Shown here in pieces: positions 17,081-26,168 of a stretch of 64,000 nt of DNA. Positions within the stretch are counted from its first letter, which is position 1; each line of letters opens with the position of its first letter. The stretch is from Bacteroidales bacterium (GTDB lineage: Bacteria; Bacteroidota; Bacteroidia; Bacteroidales; Tenuifilaceae): contig JANYLA010000074.1 in assembly GCA_025361485.1 (NCBI GenBank), forward strand, positions 1 through 64,000, read 5' to 3'. The notes under the pieces are model-generated. The model was not told where the DNA came from. It did not search any database and saw only the letters and a program-made list of their open reading frames with translations. A program made the translations under genes and the position numbers.

Positions 17081-17358
17081 TGCTGCTCTTTGTTTTTGAA
17101 GAAAACCTTATAAGTAAACCATGCCAAAAGTATACTACCAAAAACACCGCCCAATGTAATTGCCAAAGCTTTAAGCCCAAGAGTAGGAAGGCTTTTCATA
17201 ATTGTTTCATTTGTTCCTATGGCAATTCCGAGGACAAAAAGCAAAAGGTAGATTGCCCACATGATAAGCTTATCATTAAGTTTAATTAGTCGGTTTTTAT
17301 TTCGAATTAAGTATCCGAAGATAATTCCAGCAGTCATGATGGCAACAACGATAATCAT
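17077..17358 (-). CDS. lysO: LysO family exporter, N-terminal part
   Basis: A 93-residue membrane protein with three hydrophobic segments, matching the N-terminal LysO/DUF340 region. It overlaps the gene for the C-terminal part by four bases and starts 33 bases after the nucleotidyltransferase gene. The two halves probably assemble into one transporter. Confidence 0.75.
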   Translation of the reverse strand: MIIVVAIMTAGIIFGYLIRNKNRLIKLNDKLIMWAIYLLLFVLGIAIGTNETIMKSLPTLGLKALAITLGGVFGSILLAWFTYKVFFKNKEQQ

Positions 17359-17391
17359 TTTAAAACAGTTGATGGTTACGCAATGAAAATT

Positions 17392-18294
17392 TTACCAAAG
17401 CGGTGATGGATACTCCTGTTTGGCAACTAATTCGTTTAATCGTTCCATTACCATTGGCTTATCGCCAGGGTATGTAACACCAAACCATTCGGCAAAAGTA
17501 GGAAGAACTTCACAGGTTGCTTTCTTCTCCCCTACCAGTTTATTTACAACGGTTGGAATATAGAATTCTGCTTTAGCATTGCTAATTGATCCTGATAGAA
17601 AACCAGAAAGCATCTCCTCGGTATAGTTCAAAAAATCCGGGGCAAGCCCCCAACAATTCATCGAAACTGGAAGCGTTTCATCCACCTCAACGTTATCGCC
17701 TAACTCATTTTTAAAATAAACCTTGCCGTTTATGCGCACAATTTGTGTACGTTCAACACACGTCTGAAGCATCATATTGCTATCGGTTGTACAAACACCC
17801 CTCGAAACATATCCCTGCTCTGAAAGCGTTTTGCCCAAACAATATCCAACCATAAAGTAAGTCCCCTTATGTAGATTAGGTTTTGAGAGGGCATTTGCTA
17901 ATACCCTAAATGCATCAAACCCATAAAAGTCATCGGCATTGATTGCTGCAAATGGTTCTTTTACCACGTTGCGAGCTACCCACAAAGCATGTGCTGTTCC
18001 CCAAGGTTTCGTCCTATCGGCTGGACATAAAAATCCCTCTGGAAGCATATCCAACTCCTGAAAGACAATTTCAAAAGGAACTTTGCCCTTAAAGCGATTT
18101 CCAAAAACCTCCATAAAATCTTTCTCGATGCTTTTTCTGATTACAAACACAACCTTACCAAATCCTGCTCGCATTGCATCGTAAACAGAGTAATCGATAA
18201 TCGTTTCTCCGCTAGGTCCAAGACCATCAACTTGTTTTAGGCCTCCATAGCGGCTACCCATTCCTGCAGCAAGAATTACTAATGTTGGTTTCAT
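17392..18294 (-). CDS. Sugar-phosphate nucleotidyltransferase-like protein
   Basis: A 300-residue nucleotidyltransferase of the NTP_transferase fold, with the signature LAAGMGSRYGGLKQ at residues 7-20 and a metal-binding NADDFYG. It joins a nucleotide to a sugar or similar phosphate; the exact substrate is not evident. The start at 18294 puts the signature at the N terminus. It is upstream of and close to the lysO pair. Confidence 0.75.
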   Translation of the reverse strand: MKPTLVILAAGMGSRYGGLKQVDGLGPSGETIIDYSVYDAMRAGFGKVVFVIRKSIEKDFMEVFGNRFKGKVPFEIVFQELDMLPEGFLCPADRTKPWGTAHALWVARNVVKEPFAAINADDFYGFDAFRVLANALSKPNLHKGTYFMVGYCLGKTLSEQGYVSRGVCTTDSNMMLQTCVERTQIVRINGKVYFKNELGDNVEVDETLPVSMNCWGLAPDFLNYTEEMLSGFLSGSISNAKAEFYIPTVVNKLVGEKKATCEVLPTFAEWFGVTYPGDKPMVMERLNELVAKQEYPSPLW

Positions 18295-18409
18295 AAAAAA
18301 ATAGTTGGATTTTAAATACAAAAATCTTTACACCCCCTATAGGGAAAGACAAAGGTAGTGCTTTTTTTTTCTGATGATTGAAACAAGCAGCACAGTATTT
18401 TATCGATGA

Positions 18410-19132
18410 TTACTTTTTCGCAAGACCACTGATAACATCAATATAGCAGGTTTCACCAATTTTTGGCTCATTAGAAATTTTAAGTCGAACCATTACGATA
18501 AGATTTTCCTTTTGATAGCTACTCACAATTTCAGTTGTTCGCGATGGATCAAGACTAAACCCTTGGCTTACTAAATATTTGGAGATTTGATTTCCCACCT
18601 CTACCATCTCAGATAAAACAACGGTTTTAAGCACCTGTTCAGTGGTAATTTTTTGCCAACTAATCGTTGGGGTAACCCAATCCTCCTTGAATGGCTCAAT
18701 TTCGGAAAAAACAACGTTCACATTTTTTATTATTGCCTCAAGCACCTCTACATCGCCAATCTCAGCAAGAGGTGTTTTTCCGTCACCTGAAATAATTGCG
18801 CTCACATATTTCTCAGCGCCTTCGTTAAAAAGCAACGTATCGCCTTTGAAACTTACGCTAACAGTTGTTGAAGAACCATCGTCAAAATTAATTATCAGAT
18901 TATTCTCTTCCAATTCCCAAATACCAGATGCCGCTAGTCGGTTGTATGTGAATGCTGAGTAAACGTATTCGCTATCAAGTTTTTCGAACTGTACATATTC
19001 ATTTTCGCCAACAATTGTTTTCCAGTAACCTAAAATTTGATCGTGTTTCAAGGTGACTTTTTTGCTACTACAAGAATTTATCATCACCGCACCTAGAACA
19101 ATAATGATAAGCCTAAAAGAATAACTTTTCAT
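18410..19132 (-). CDS. Lipoprotein, lipocalin-like, unknown function
   Basis: A 240-residue protein with a lipoprotein signal (MINSC, Cys21). Residues about 25-110 form a beta-rich stretch with GYWKTI and ASGIWELEENNL that resembles the lipocalin-like DUF found in Bacteroidota lipoproteins. The C-terminal half has no recognised motif. It is monocistronic and not assigned a role. Confidence 0.6.
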   Translation of the reverse strand: MKSYSFRLIIIVLGAVMINSCSSKKVTLKHDQILGYWKTIVGENEYVQFEKLDSEYVYSAFTYNRLAASGIWELEENNLIINFDDGSSTTVSVSFKGDTLLFNEGAEKYVSAIISGDGKTPLAEIGDVEVLEAIIKNVNVVFSEIEPFKEDWVTPTISWQKITTEQVLKTVVLSEMVEVGNQISKYLVSQGFSLDPSRTTEIVSSYQKENLIVMVRLKISNEPKIGETCYIDVISGLAKK

Positions 19133-19207
19133 ATCATCAATTTTATACTATAAAAGTATTTAATTTGTCTGATTCTAAAAAACTTGATTGAATGTGAATT
19201 AATTAAA

Positions 19208-19238
19208 ACAGCCATTGCTCTTTAAAAACAATGGCTGT
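19208..19238 (-). terminator. Terminator of the YIP1 gene
   Basis: A perfect 10-base stem ACAGCCATTG / CAATGGCTGT with an 11-base loop, followed on the minus strand by TTTTAATTAATT. It lies 22 bases after the YIP1 stop. Confidence 0.7.
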
Positions 19239-19259
19239 AAAAATGTTGAAAATGATCAA

Positions 19260-19838
19260 CTATTGCGGCATCATGCTATAGGTTTTGCCAATAAGAAAAA
19301 AAGTTAAAATTGCGCTTATAATTACATAAACTGCAATGATAACAAGCAAGCTAACAACATAGTAAACGGTCACTTTATCGTCAGGTGTTTTCATCATCGG
19401 TTTTATACCGATGTATAGAAGATAAAGACCATACAAACCTACAATGCCAAGAATTCCCAGTGCAGGAATTGCTGTAAACACACCTGCAAGCATAACAGGG
19501 GTAAACGCATAAACGACCAGCTGCATGGATTTTCTGAAATCCTTTACCGAACCAAAGTTTGGTGCAAGAATATCTATTATTAGCGCAGAGATGTAAACCC
19601 CTAGGATTGTTGAAATAAAGGAGATAATCGCCATTTTGATTCCCCAGCTAAGTATTGGGCCAAAAAAGGCGACTCCAATTACTCCATATCCAATAAATGC
19701 CGCAATTGCAGGAATTAATGCAAGCGGAAATAGGTATGTGGCAACGAGAGTTGCTACTGATGTATCCTCCTGATCAATCAAAGTCCATTCATCCTTTGGT
19801 TTAAGGATAATGTTTTTAGCGCGATCTACTAGATTCAT
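19260..19838 (-). CDS. YIP1 family membrane protein
   Basis: A 192-residue protein with about five membrane helices. The N terminus (RAKNIILKPKDEWTLIDQED) is the typical bacterial YIP1 start, a short soluble segment preceding the helices. The function of bacterial YIP1 proteins is unknown. It is monocistronic with a clear terminator. Confidence 0.8.
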   Translation of the reverse strand: MNLVDRAKNIILKPKDEWTLIDQEDTSVATLVATYLFPLALIPAIAAFIGYGVIGVAFFGPILSWGIKMAIISFISTILGVYISALIIDILAPNFGSVKDFRKSMQLVVYAFTPVMLAGVFTAIPALGILGIVGLYGLYLLYIGIKPMMKTPDDKVTVYYVVSLLVIIAVYVIISAILTFFLIGKTYSMMPQ

Positions 19839-19976
19839 GGTCGTAATTTTTTTAAAGGGTTAATATGAACTATCAAAGTTACAAAAGTATTAGATGCAAC
19901 AACTATGTTTTGATTCTATTTCATGCTCTCGAAACGATAATCGTTAGAATGCCCTGTCGAACTTATTAGTTAATGG

Positions 19977-20008
19977 TTTGGTTCAAGCCTTAACCCATTG
20001 TATATTTG
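19977..20008 (+). promoter_or_regulatory. Promoter of the UpxY-type gene
   Basis: TTTG at 19977-19980 and TATATTTG at 20001-20008 are exact -33 and -7 boxes with a 20-base spacer. Transcription would start near 20014, only about 13 bases before the ATG at 20027, which rules out the in-frame TTG at 20006. A small dyad, AACGAT-A-ATCGTT, lies upstream at 19933-19945. Confidence 0.7.
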
Positions 20009-20026
20009 ACCCGAAATTTATTCATA

Positions 20027-20548
20027 ATGGCATTAGAGAAAAAAAATGAGGCTCGCTGGTATGCAGCATACACCAAACCACGCAGCGAAAAAAAGGCATT
20101 GGCACGTTTGCAGGAAGTTGGAATAGAGTCGTATCTGCCTTTGCAGAAAAGATTAAAACAGTGGAGCGATCGAAAAAAGATGGTTGAAGAACCATTGTTT
20201 CGATCCTATATTTTTGTTCGGATTACTCAAAAAGATTACTACAATGTTCTTAACACATTTGGTATTGTTAGATACATAACATTTGAAGGCAAGGCTGTTC
20301 CAATTCCCAAAAATCAGATCGATCTGATTAAAAGTTTGCTTGAACAGAACGTTGAAGTTGATGCGGTTGAAGAAAAGTTAGAACTCGGTGCTAAGGTTGA
20401 AGTTAAGTTTGGCTCATTAATAGGTTTAATTGGTGAGCTAACGGAGCATAAAGGAAAACAAAAAGTGATTGTTCGCCTCGAACATATATCGCACTCTCTG
20501 TTGGTTACATTACCAGCACAATACGTCACAAAAGCGATAGAGCAATAA
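20027..20548 (+). CDS. UpxY-type NusG paralog (transcription antiterminator)
   Basis: A 173-residue NusG-like protein: NGN domain (about 10-105, starting ARWYAAYTKPRSEKKA) and a C-terminal KOW domain (VKFGSLIGLIGELTEHKGK). Specialised NusG paralogs of this kind in Bacteroidota (UpxY) act on the leader of capsular or O-antigen operons. Here no polysaccharide operon follows; the next gene is convergent rpiB. It may act in trans elsewhere. The general NusG beside secE and ribosomal genes is a different gene. Confidence 0.8.
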   Translation: MALEKKNEARWYAAYTKPRSEKKALARLQEVGIESYLPLQKRLKQWSDRKKMVEEPLFRSYIFVRITQKDYYNVLNTFGIVRYITFEGKAVPIPKNQIDLIKSLLEQNVEVDAVEEKLELGAKVEVKFGSLIGLIGELTEHKGKQKVIVRLEHISHSLLVTLPAQYVTKAIEQ

Positions 20549-20554
20549 TGATAA

Positions 20555-20995
20555 TTATTTGACAGATATCTTACTCACCCTCAGAGAATGGCGACCACCC
20601 TCAAACTTGCTCTCGAGAAAAGTTTTAACAATCTGCTTGGCCTCATGAAGATCCACAAATCGAGAAGGAACAGCACATACATTAGCATTGTTATGTAGGC
20701 GAGCCAAACGAGCAATCTCTTCATTCCAACAAAGAGCAGAACGAACGCCTTGATATTTATTGGCAACGATATTCACACCATTTCCGCTTCCACAAAAAAG
20801 AAAACCAAAGTCGTAGTCACCTTCGTCAACTGATTTTGCAAGCGGATGAGCAAAATCAGGGTAATCGACGCTCTCCATGCTATGGGTGCCAAAATCCCAA
20901 ACATTACAGCCTAAACATTCGAGATAGCTTTTAATATTCTCCTTTGTTGAGTAACCTGCATGGTCGCTGCCAAGGGCAATCTTGTAAGTCTTCAT
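20555..20995 (-). CDS. rpiB: Ribose-5-phosphate isomerase B
   Basis: A 146-residue RpiB/LacAB-fold isomerase interconverting ribose 5-phosphate and ribulose 5-phosphate. Expected residues are present: GSDHAGY at 9-15, the catalytic Cys68 in CGSGNG, LHNNAN, and the phosphate-binding GGRH near the C terminus. The ATG at 20995 follows directly after a -7 box. It serves as the intact reference for the divergent homolog at 57968, which lacks the cysteine. Confidence 0.92.
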   Translation of the reverse strand: MKTYKIALGSDHAGYSTKENIKSYLECLGCNVWDFGTHSMESVDYPDFAHPLAKSVDEGDYDFGFLFCGSGNGVNIVANKYQGVRSALCWNEEIARLARLHNNANVCAVPSRFVDLHEAKQIVKTFLESKFEGGRHSLRVSKISVK

Positions 20996-21002
20996 TTTTG
21001 TG

Positions 21003-21018
21003 TATTTTTGCAAAGATA
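21003..21018. promoter_or_regulatory. Back-to-back -7 boxes of hemW and rpiB
   Basis: The plus strand reads TATTTTTG (21003-21010), a -7 box for hemW. The next eight bases, CAAAGATA (21011-21018), read TATCTTTG on the minus strand, a -7 box for rpiB. The abutting boxes mean that the two polymerases would compete. Confidence 0.55.
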
Positions 21019-21059
21019 TGGAATTTACCAATCTCTATCAAAAAACACAAATCATATAA

Positions 21060-22193
21060 ATGGCAGGAATTTACATACATGTACCATTCTGTAAAAAGAA
21101 ATGCCTATACTGCGATTTCTACTCCATTGGAACGTCGAGTAAGATATCTCAATATCCTATACTTATTGAAAAAGAGCTATCTCTCCGAAAAAACTTTATT
21201 GCTAACCAACGGATTGATACTATATACTTTGGTGGAGGAACACCTTCACAGTTAGAACCTTTGCAGATAGACTATATGTTGAAATCTATTTCAAAAGAAT
21301 TCTATATTTCACATGATACTGAAATTACCATTGAGGTAAACCCCGACGATATTTCTGAAGAACTATTGCAGGGTTATCGCTTGGCAGGTGTTAACCGAAT
21401 AAGCATTGGCATTCAATCATTCATTGATGACGAACTTCTGTTTTTAGGCAGACGACATAATGCGCAAGCAGCAGAGCAGTCTGTTATTCTTGCTCTAAAT
21501 AACGGATTTAAAAACATCAGCATAGATCTTATTTACGGACTTCCGAACTCATCAATCGATAGCTGGCGATATAGTCTCGAAAAAGCCTTCTCGTTAAATA
21601 TAAAACACTTGTCTTGCTATCACCTAACGTATGAAGAGGGCACAGTTTTTGGTCGAAGATTAAAAAATAAAAAAATTGAAGAGATTGACGAATCTATTAG
21701 CATTCAACAGTTCGATTTGCTGCGTGAGCTATCAATCAAAACTGGTTTTACCCAATACGAGATTTCGAACCTAGCCAAGGAGAATTATCATTCGAGGCAC
21801 AATACATCTTATTGGCAGGGTATTTCGTATTTGGGGTTAGGCCCTGCGGCGCATTCATACAATGGTGATAAACGAGAATGGAATTCTAGTTCATACAATG
21901 ATTGGGCACAAGGAATTGAATCGGAGAAACCGGCTTTAGAATATGAAATATTAGATGAACAAACAAAATTCAATGAACTGCTCTTAACCCATCTAAGAAC
22001 AATTTGGGGGCTAAATTTATTATCCTTAAAAAAAGATTTTAATAAAACGTTAGTGAATCAGATGCTAAAAAGTGCAGAGCCCTACCTTAAAACAGGTAAA
22101 CTTTCAATAGTTGATGATTGCTTACGAATACCTTCGAAATACCTCTTTACCAGCGACGGAATTATTGGAGAATTAATACAAATTGATGATTAA
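21060..22193 (+). CDS. hemW: HemW, radical SAM heme chaperone
   Basis: A 377-residue radical SAM protein with HVPFCKKKCLYCDFY (Cys11, 15, 18) and the HemN-like GGGTPSQL and NPDD stretches. Lactococcal HemW binds heme rather than oxidising coproporphyrinogen; the shorter length and CxxxCxxC start fit HemW and not HemN. Transcribed divergently from rpiB and convergent with the kinase at 22198. Confidence 0.88.
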   Translation: MAGIYIHVPFCKKKCLYCDFYSIGTSSKISQYPILIEKELSLRKNFIANQRIDTIYFGGGTPSQLEPLQIDYMLKSISKEFYISHDTEITIEVNPDDISEELLQGYRLAGVNRISIGIQSFIDDELLFLGRRHNAQAAEQSVILALNNGFKNISIDLIYGLPNSSIDSWRYSLEKAFSLNIKHLSCYHLTYEEGTVFGRRLKNKKIEEIDESISIQQFDLLRELSIKTGFTQYEISNLAKENYHSRHNTSYWQGISYLGLGPAAHSYNGDKREWNSSSYNDWAQGIESEKPALEYEILDEQTKFNELLLTHLRTIWGLNLLSLKKDFNKTLVNQMLKSAEPYLKTGKLSIVDDCLRIPSKYLFTSDGIIGELIQIDD

Positions 22194-22197
22194 AAAT

Positions 22198-23409
22198 TTA
22201 TACGTTTCCTACCTGTTTGTTTCCAACCAATGGAATTGTAAAATAGAAAGCAGACCCTTTTCCAAGCTGACTTTCAGCCCATATTGTTCCGCCATTTCGT
22301 TCAACAAAATCCTTACAAAGTATTAAGCCAAGGCCTGTTCCTTTCTCCATGGAGGTGCCAATAGAAGTAGGATTTGAATCAATCTTAAAGAGTCGTTGCA
22401 TATCTTGCATCGAGATTCCAACGCCATCATCTTGAATCGAAATTTTTAGCTTAGAATCCTCTTTTAGCATATCAATCTTTATGCTCCCTGCTTGAGCAGT
22501 AAACTTAATGGCATTGGAAAGCAGGTTGCGAATAACTGTAGTAATCATGCTAACATCAACAAAAACCATAGCATCCTCAATGGTTTTTGACTCCAGCTCA
22601 ATGCCCTTTTGTTGTGCATTTCCCTTTAAAAGTTCGATGTTCTCTGTAATTAACTCATTAATATTTACAAGCTTTGGTCGCAATGGCATACGTCCTGTTT
22701 GAAGCATCGACCATTGTAAAAGGTTCTCTAATAGGTTAAAGGTATTATTAGAGTACTTATAAATCTGCTCAATAAAAACTTTAAGCTTATCGGGTTCAAA
22801 TGTTTCAAACTCTTTGGCAAGAAGCTCCGATAGCCCAAGAACCGTGCTAAACGGATTTTTTAAATCGTGGGCAATAATGGCAAAGAACTTATCCTTGGTG
22901 CCATTTAACGATTCTAACTCTTTTCGTTGAATCTCAATGGCCTCCTTCTGCTTGTGAACCTCGTTATTTTTAGCTGTCAGTTCAGCTTCTAAAAAATTAT
23001 AATCTCTTAACCGCCAAACAAGATTATTTAGCATGGCGCGGGTCATTGTGGGGTTATTGTCGAGAAAATTAAAAAAATCGGTTTGTTCAAATCCTAACAA
23101 ATCGGTTTTTTCTAGTGCTGTTACGGATGTTGACCGAGTGGCAGAATCGAGTAAAGAGTACTCACCAAAAAACTCAGAGTATTGGAATACGGCATAATTA
23201 TGATCACCAACATGGGCTTTAACGCTCCCTTTTACTACAATGTAAAGCGTATGATCATCGTCTCCCTTCTTAAACAGCACTTCATCCTGATTTAACTGCT
23301 TGGGAACCAATACTTCTGCAATTTGTAAAAGCACTTCTTCGCGAACAGACGAGAATAAGCCTATCGTCTTAAGTATTTTAACGCGTGATTTTAAATCTAA
23401 CTCGTTCAT
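22198..23409 (-). CDS. Sensor histidine kinase with cyclic-nucleotide-binding domain
   Basis: A 403-residue cytosolic kinase. Residues about 12-125 form a cNMP-binding/CRP-like beta barrel (FGEYSLLDSATRSTSVTAL), then a coiled coil (about 135-170), a HisKA H-box FAIIAHDLKNPFS near 182, and a HATPase_c domain with GTGLGLILC and an N-box NLLSNAIKFT. No response regulator is adjacent. The ligand could be a cyclic nucleotide or nothing, as many such domains have lost binding. It ends 5 bases from the hemW stop. Confidence 0.85.
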   Translation of the reverse strand: MNELDLKSRVKILKTIGLFSSVREEVLLQIAEVLVPKQLNQDEVLFKKGDDDHTLYIVVKGSVKAHVGDHNYAVFQYSEFFGEYSLLDSATRSTSVTALEKTDLLGFEQTDFFNFLDNNPTMTRAMLNNLVWRLRDYNFLEAELTAKNNEVHKQKEAIEIQRKELESLNGTKDKFFAIIAHDLKNPFSTVLGLSELLAKEFETFEPDKLKVFIEQIYKYSNNTFNLLENLLQWSMLQTGRMPLRPKLVNINELITENIELLKGNAQQKGIELESKTIEDAMVFVDVSMITTVIRNLLSNAIKFTAQAGSIKIDMLKEDSKLKISIQDDGVGISMQDMQRLFKIDSNPTSIGTSMEKGTGLGLILCKDFVERNGGTIWAESQLGKGSAFYFTIPLVGNKQVGNV

Positions 23410-23760
23410 TGGTAGTTTTTTGTAAATATATTAAACTTCTCAAAAATAGTAATCAATTATATTATGGGCATCGAATTACAATATTACTTATACTATTTCT
23501 AAAAATCTTCGTTTCGTTAGAGTTTATATAAAAACTTCGTTCATTTTTATAGTATCATTCTTTATATCGGTTTCAAATATTTACCGAATGTTGCTATGTG
23601 GATTAAGAAAATTTTAATCCCCTCTTTATAAACAAGCAATACATCACTAATCGAATAAACAATGAAAGCACTTCTCACTTAAAATAAAAAATAGATAGAT
23701 AATGATTAATCAATTAACTATTTTTGCTTATGTTTAAAGTTGATTTTTAATCGGGATGAT
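23410..23760. other. Divergent intergenic region of two signalling genes
   Basis: About 350 AT-rich bases between the cNMP kinase and the dCache sensor genes. I see only one clear signal, TATTTTTG at 23719-23726, a -7 box for the plus-strand gene, with no good -33. No ORF or structured RNA is evident. Confidence 0.4.
23719..23726 (+). promoter_or_regulatory. -7 box of the dCache sensor gene
   Basis: TATTTTTG matches TAnnTTTG, 35 bases before the ATG at 23761. The -33 region lacks TTTG. Confidence 0.45.
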
Positions 23761-26046
23761 ATGAAAATAAAATTCAAAATCTGGCAGAAGATAATCATCT
23801 TCATATTAGGTGCAATAGTCGTTGTATTTACATCCATCTTCATTTTTATTAGCCAATCATCTAGAAAAATCATATACACAAATGCTTTAGATTACTCTAA
23901 TGCTCTAGCCAAACAAAATGCCTACCAAATTGAGAGCTGGTTAAATAATGATATGGTTATTGCACGAACCCTCTCTGCCGCTTTTCTCGAATATAAAGCC
24001 CTGCCCTTTGACAAATGGCAGGGTCTGATAAGGAACATGTATAGTAGAGTATACGCTGAAAATCCACAGCTCGATGCATTTTGGGATAGCTGGGAGCTGA
24101 GTAACCTCGATCCAAAATGGGATAAACCTTATGGTAGACATTTCTACATTATTTACAAGGACAATAATGTTTTAAAAACCAAAGCTGAATTAAGGAGTTT
24201 AACGGGCGATCCAGTAACATATGGCGGAATGAAAGCCAAAGGTTTCGAAAGTATTGCAGAACCATACATATCTGTGCTTCAACACGGAAAAATGATGACA
24301 TCCCTTGCATCTCCCATTATTGAAAACGGTAAATTTATTGGCCTTATTGGTCTCGACTTAGTCTTAAGCCGATTTCAAGAACTTGTAAGTAGCATTAAAC
24401 CCTACCCCAATAGCTACGCCTTCCTCATTTCAAATAAAGGTATTTTTGTTTCTCATCCTGATACCTCTTTCTTTAAAAAAAATATTAACGATAAACTTCC
24501 TGAACTTGTAAAACAGGAAAAGTTTATGGAAAAAATTCAACGGAGCGAAGAGTTCAATTTTACCTATAAGAATAAAAATGGAGAGACTCTTTATTATACA
24601 ATGGCTCCAATAGTTATAGGAAAAACAAAAACTCCGTGGTCGTTAGGAATAGTCGTTCCTAAAAATGAGGTTATGGCTGAGGCAAATTCAAACTATAACC
24701 TTAACTTCTTGGCAGGGATTATCGGTTTACTCGTTCTTGTAATCGTACTATTTATATTCACAAACTACTTAACCGGTCCAATTAATAAGATGACCAAACT
24801 CTTACAAGAGGTGGCTACCGGTAAAGTGGATAAAACGATGAATCTAAATATTCGTACAGGCGATGAAATCGAGGTAATGGCTGATGCCCTTTCTGCTTCA
24901 ATCGTTGGAATTAATAACAAAACCGAATTTGCCCGATTAATTGGAACTGGAAATCTGGATGTTGACCTTACCCTCCTTAGTGATGAGGATACACTTGGCA
25001 AGTCATTAATCGACATGCGCGATAGTTTGATAAAGGCAAGAGAAGAGGAGAACAAACGCAAAGCTGAAGAAGAAAAAGTTAAATGGGCCAATTCTGGGCT
25101 TACACTTTTTGCCGAATTACTTCGTCAAAATAATGATAATCAATCAAAATTAGGAGATGAAATCATTAAAAATCTTGTTTGGTATTTAAATGCCATTCAG
25201 GGTGGTCTTTTTATTATAAACGATAAATCGCAGCACGAAGAGTATGAGCTTATTGCTGCATTTGCCTTCGATCGTAAGCGAATATTGCACAAAACCTTTG
25301 CAAAAGGCGAAGGCTTAGTTGGTACTTGTGCTGCGGAGAAGGATATTATTAACCTCATTGAGATTCCACAAGAGTATATAGAAATTACATCTGGGCTTGG
25401 AGGCGCAAATCCTAACGCTCTTCTTTTAGTTCCGCTTATTGTTGAAGAGGAAGTCCTTGGTGTTATTGAGCTTACTTCGTTTAATAGATTTAAAGATTAC
25501 GAAATTGATCTTGTAAAAAAACTAGCACAGAATATTGCCTCTACGCTTCATTCGGTAAATGTTAATAGCCGCACTTCTGAACTTCTTGAAAAATCACAAG
25601 AACAGGCTGAAATGATGGCTGCTCAGGAAGAGGAGATGCGTCAGAATATGGAGGAGTTGCAATCGACTCAAGAAGAAGCTTCGAGAAAGACATTTGAACT
25701 CGAAGGACTTGTTAATGCTTTGAATGCTTCAGCTTATTTAATGGAGTATGATACAAAAGGCTACGTGCTATCGGTAAACGATTCCTACCAAGCGGTTCTA
25801 GGTATTCCTCGCGATAAAATAATCGGATCTCATCATTCTCAAGACCTTAAATTGGCCGATAATCAAATGATTAGCTATGAGCAGTTTTGGTCCGAATTAC
25901 GTAGGGGTAACATTAAAAAGCAAACTTCGAAGTTTACAATAAATGGAATGGATCATAAATTTCTTGAAACCTATACTCCTATTTACAATCATCATGGAGA
26001 GGTGAGTAAAATTCTAAAAATTGCTGTAGATATTACAAATGCCTAA
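23761..26046 (+). CDS. Membrane sensor: dCache, HAMP, GAF, PAS
   Basis: A 761-residue protein. One helix at about 9-31, a periplasmic double-Cache domain (about 35-310, with GLIGLDLVLSRFQEL), a second helix near 325, HAMP (about 345-400), GAF (about 450-600), a coiled coil rich in Glu and Gln (about 615-660), and a terminal PAS domain. No MCP signalling tip, kinase, cyclase or phosphodiesterase domain follows; the stop comes right after PAS. It would have to pass its signal to a partner protein, perhaps the cNMP kinase encoded divergently. The ATG at 23761 follows a TTG at 23740 that adds only seven residues. Confidence 0.8.
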   Translation: MKIKFKIWQKIIIFILGAIVVVFTSIFIFISQSSRKIIYTNALDYSNALAKQNAYQIESWLNNDMVIARTLSAAFLEYKALPFDKWQGLIRNMYSRVYAENPQLDAFWDSWELSNLDPKWDKPYGRHFYIIYKDNNVLKTKAELRSLTGDPVTYGGMKAKGFESIAEPYISVLQHGKMMTSLASPIIENGKFIGLIGLDLVLSRFQELVSSIKPYPNSYAFLISNKGIFVSHPDTSFFKKNINDKLPELVKQEKFMEKIQRSEEFNFTYKNKNGETLYYTMAPIVIGKTKTPWSLGIVVPKNEVMAEANSNYNLNFLAGIIGLLVLVIVLFIFTNYLTGPINKMTKLLQEVATGKVDKTMNLNIRTGDEIEVMADALSASIVGINNKTEFARLIGTGNLDVDLTLLSDEDTLGKSLIDMRDSLIKAREEENKRKAEEEKVKWANSGLTLFAELLRQNNDNQSKLGDEIIKNLVWYLNAIQGGLFIINDKSQHEEYELIAAFAFDRKRILHKTFAKGEGLVGTCAAEKDIINLIEIPQEYIEITSGLGGANPNALLLVPLIVEEEVLGVIELTSFNRFKDYEIDLVKKLAQNIASTLHSVNVNSRTSELLEKSQEQAEMMAAQEEEMRQNMEELQSTQEEASRKTFELEGLVNALNASAYLMEYDTKGYVLSVNDSYQAVLGIPRDKIIGSHHSQDLKLADNQMISYEQFWSELRRGNIKKQTSKFTINGMDHKFLETYTPIYNHHGEVSKILKIAVDITNA

Positions 26047-26168
26047 TTGTTATTTAGAGTTTTCGATTCGTTTGAAATCTTTCTGAAAAAACTATAAAAT
26101 TTAACTGGTCGCACAGGTTACCTACAAATATGCAATGCAATAATTGCATTATCTCCAGATCGGTCTTA

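Noticed and set aside
16478..17358. Frameshifted lysO pseudogene
   Set aside because: The halves have their own start and stop joined by a clean ATGA overlap, with no decay in either reading frame.
20006..20026. TTG start for the UpxY-type gene
   Set aside because: It overlaps the -7 promoter box, so it would precede the transcript.
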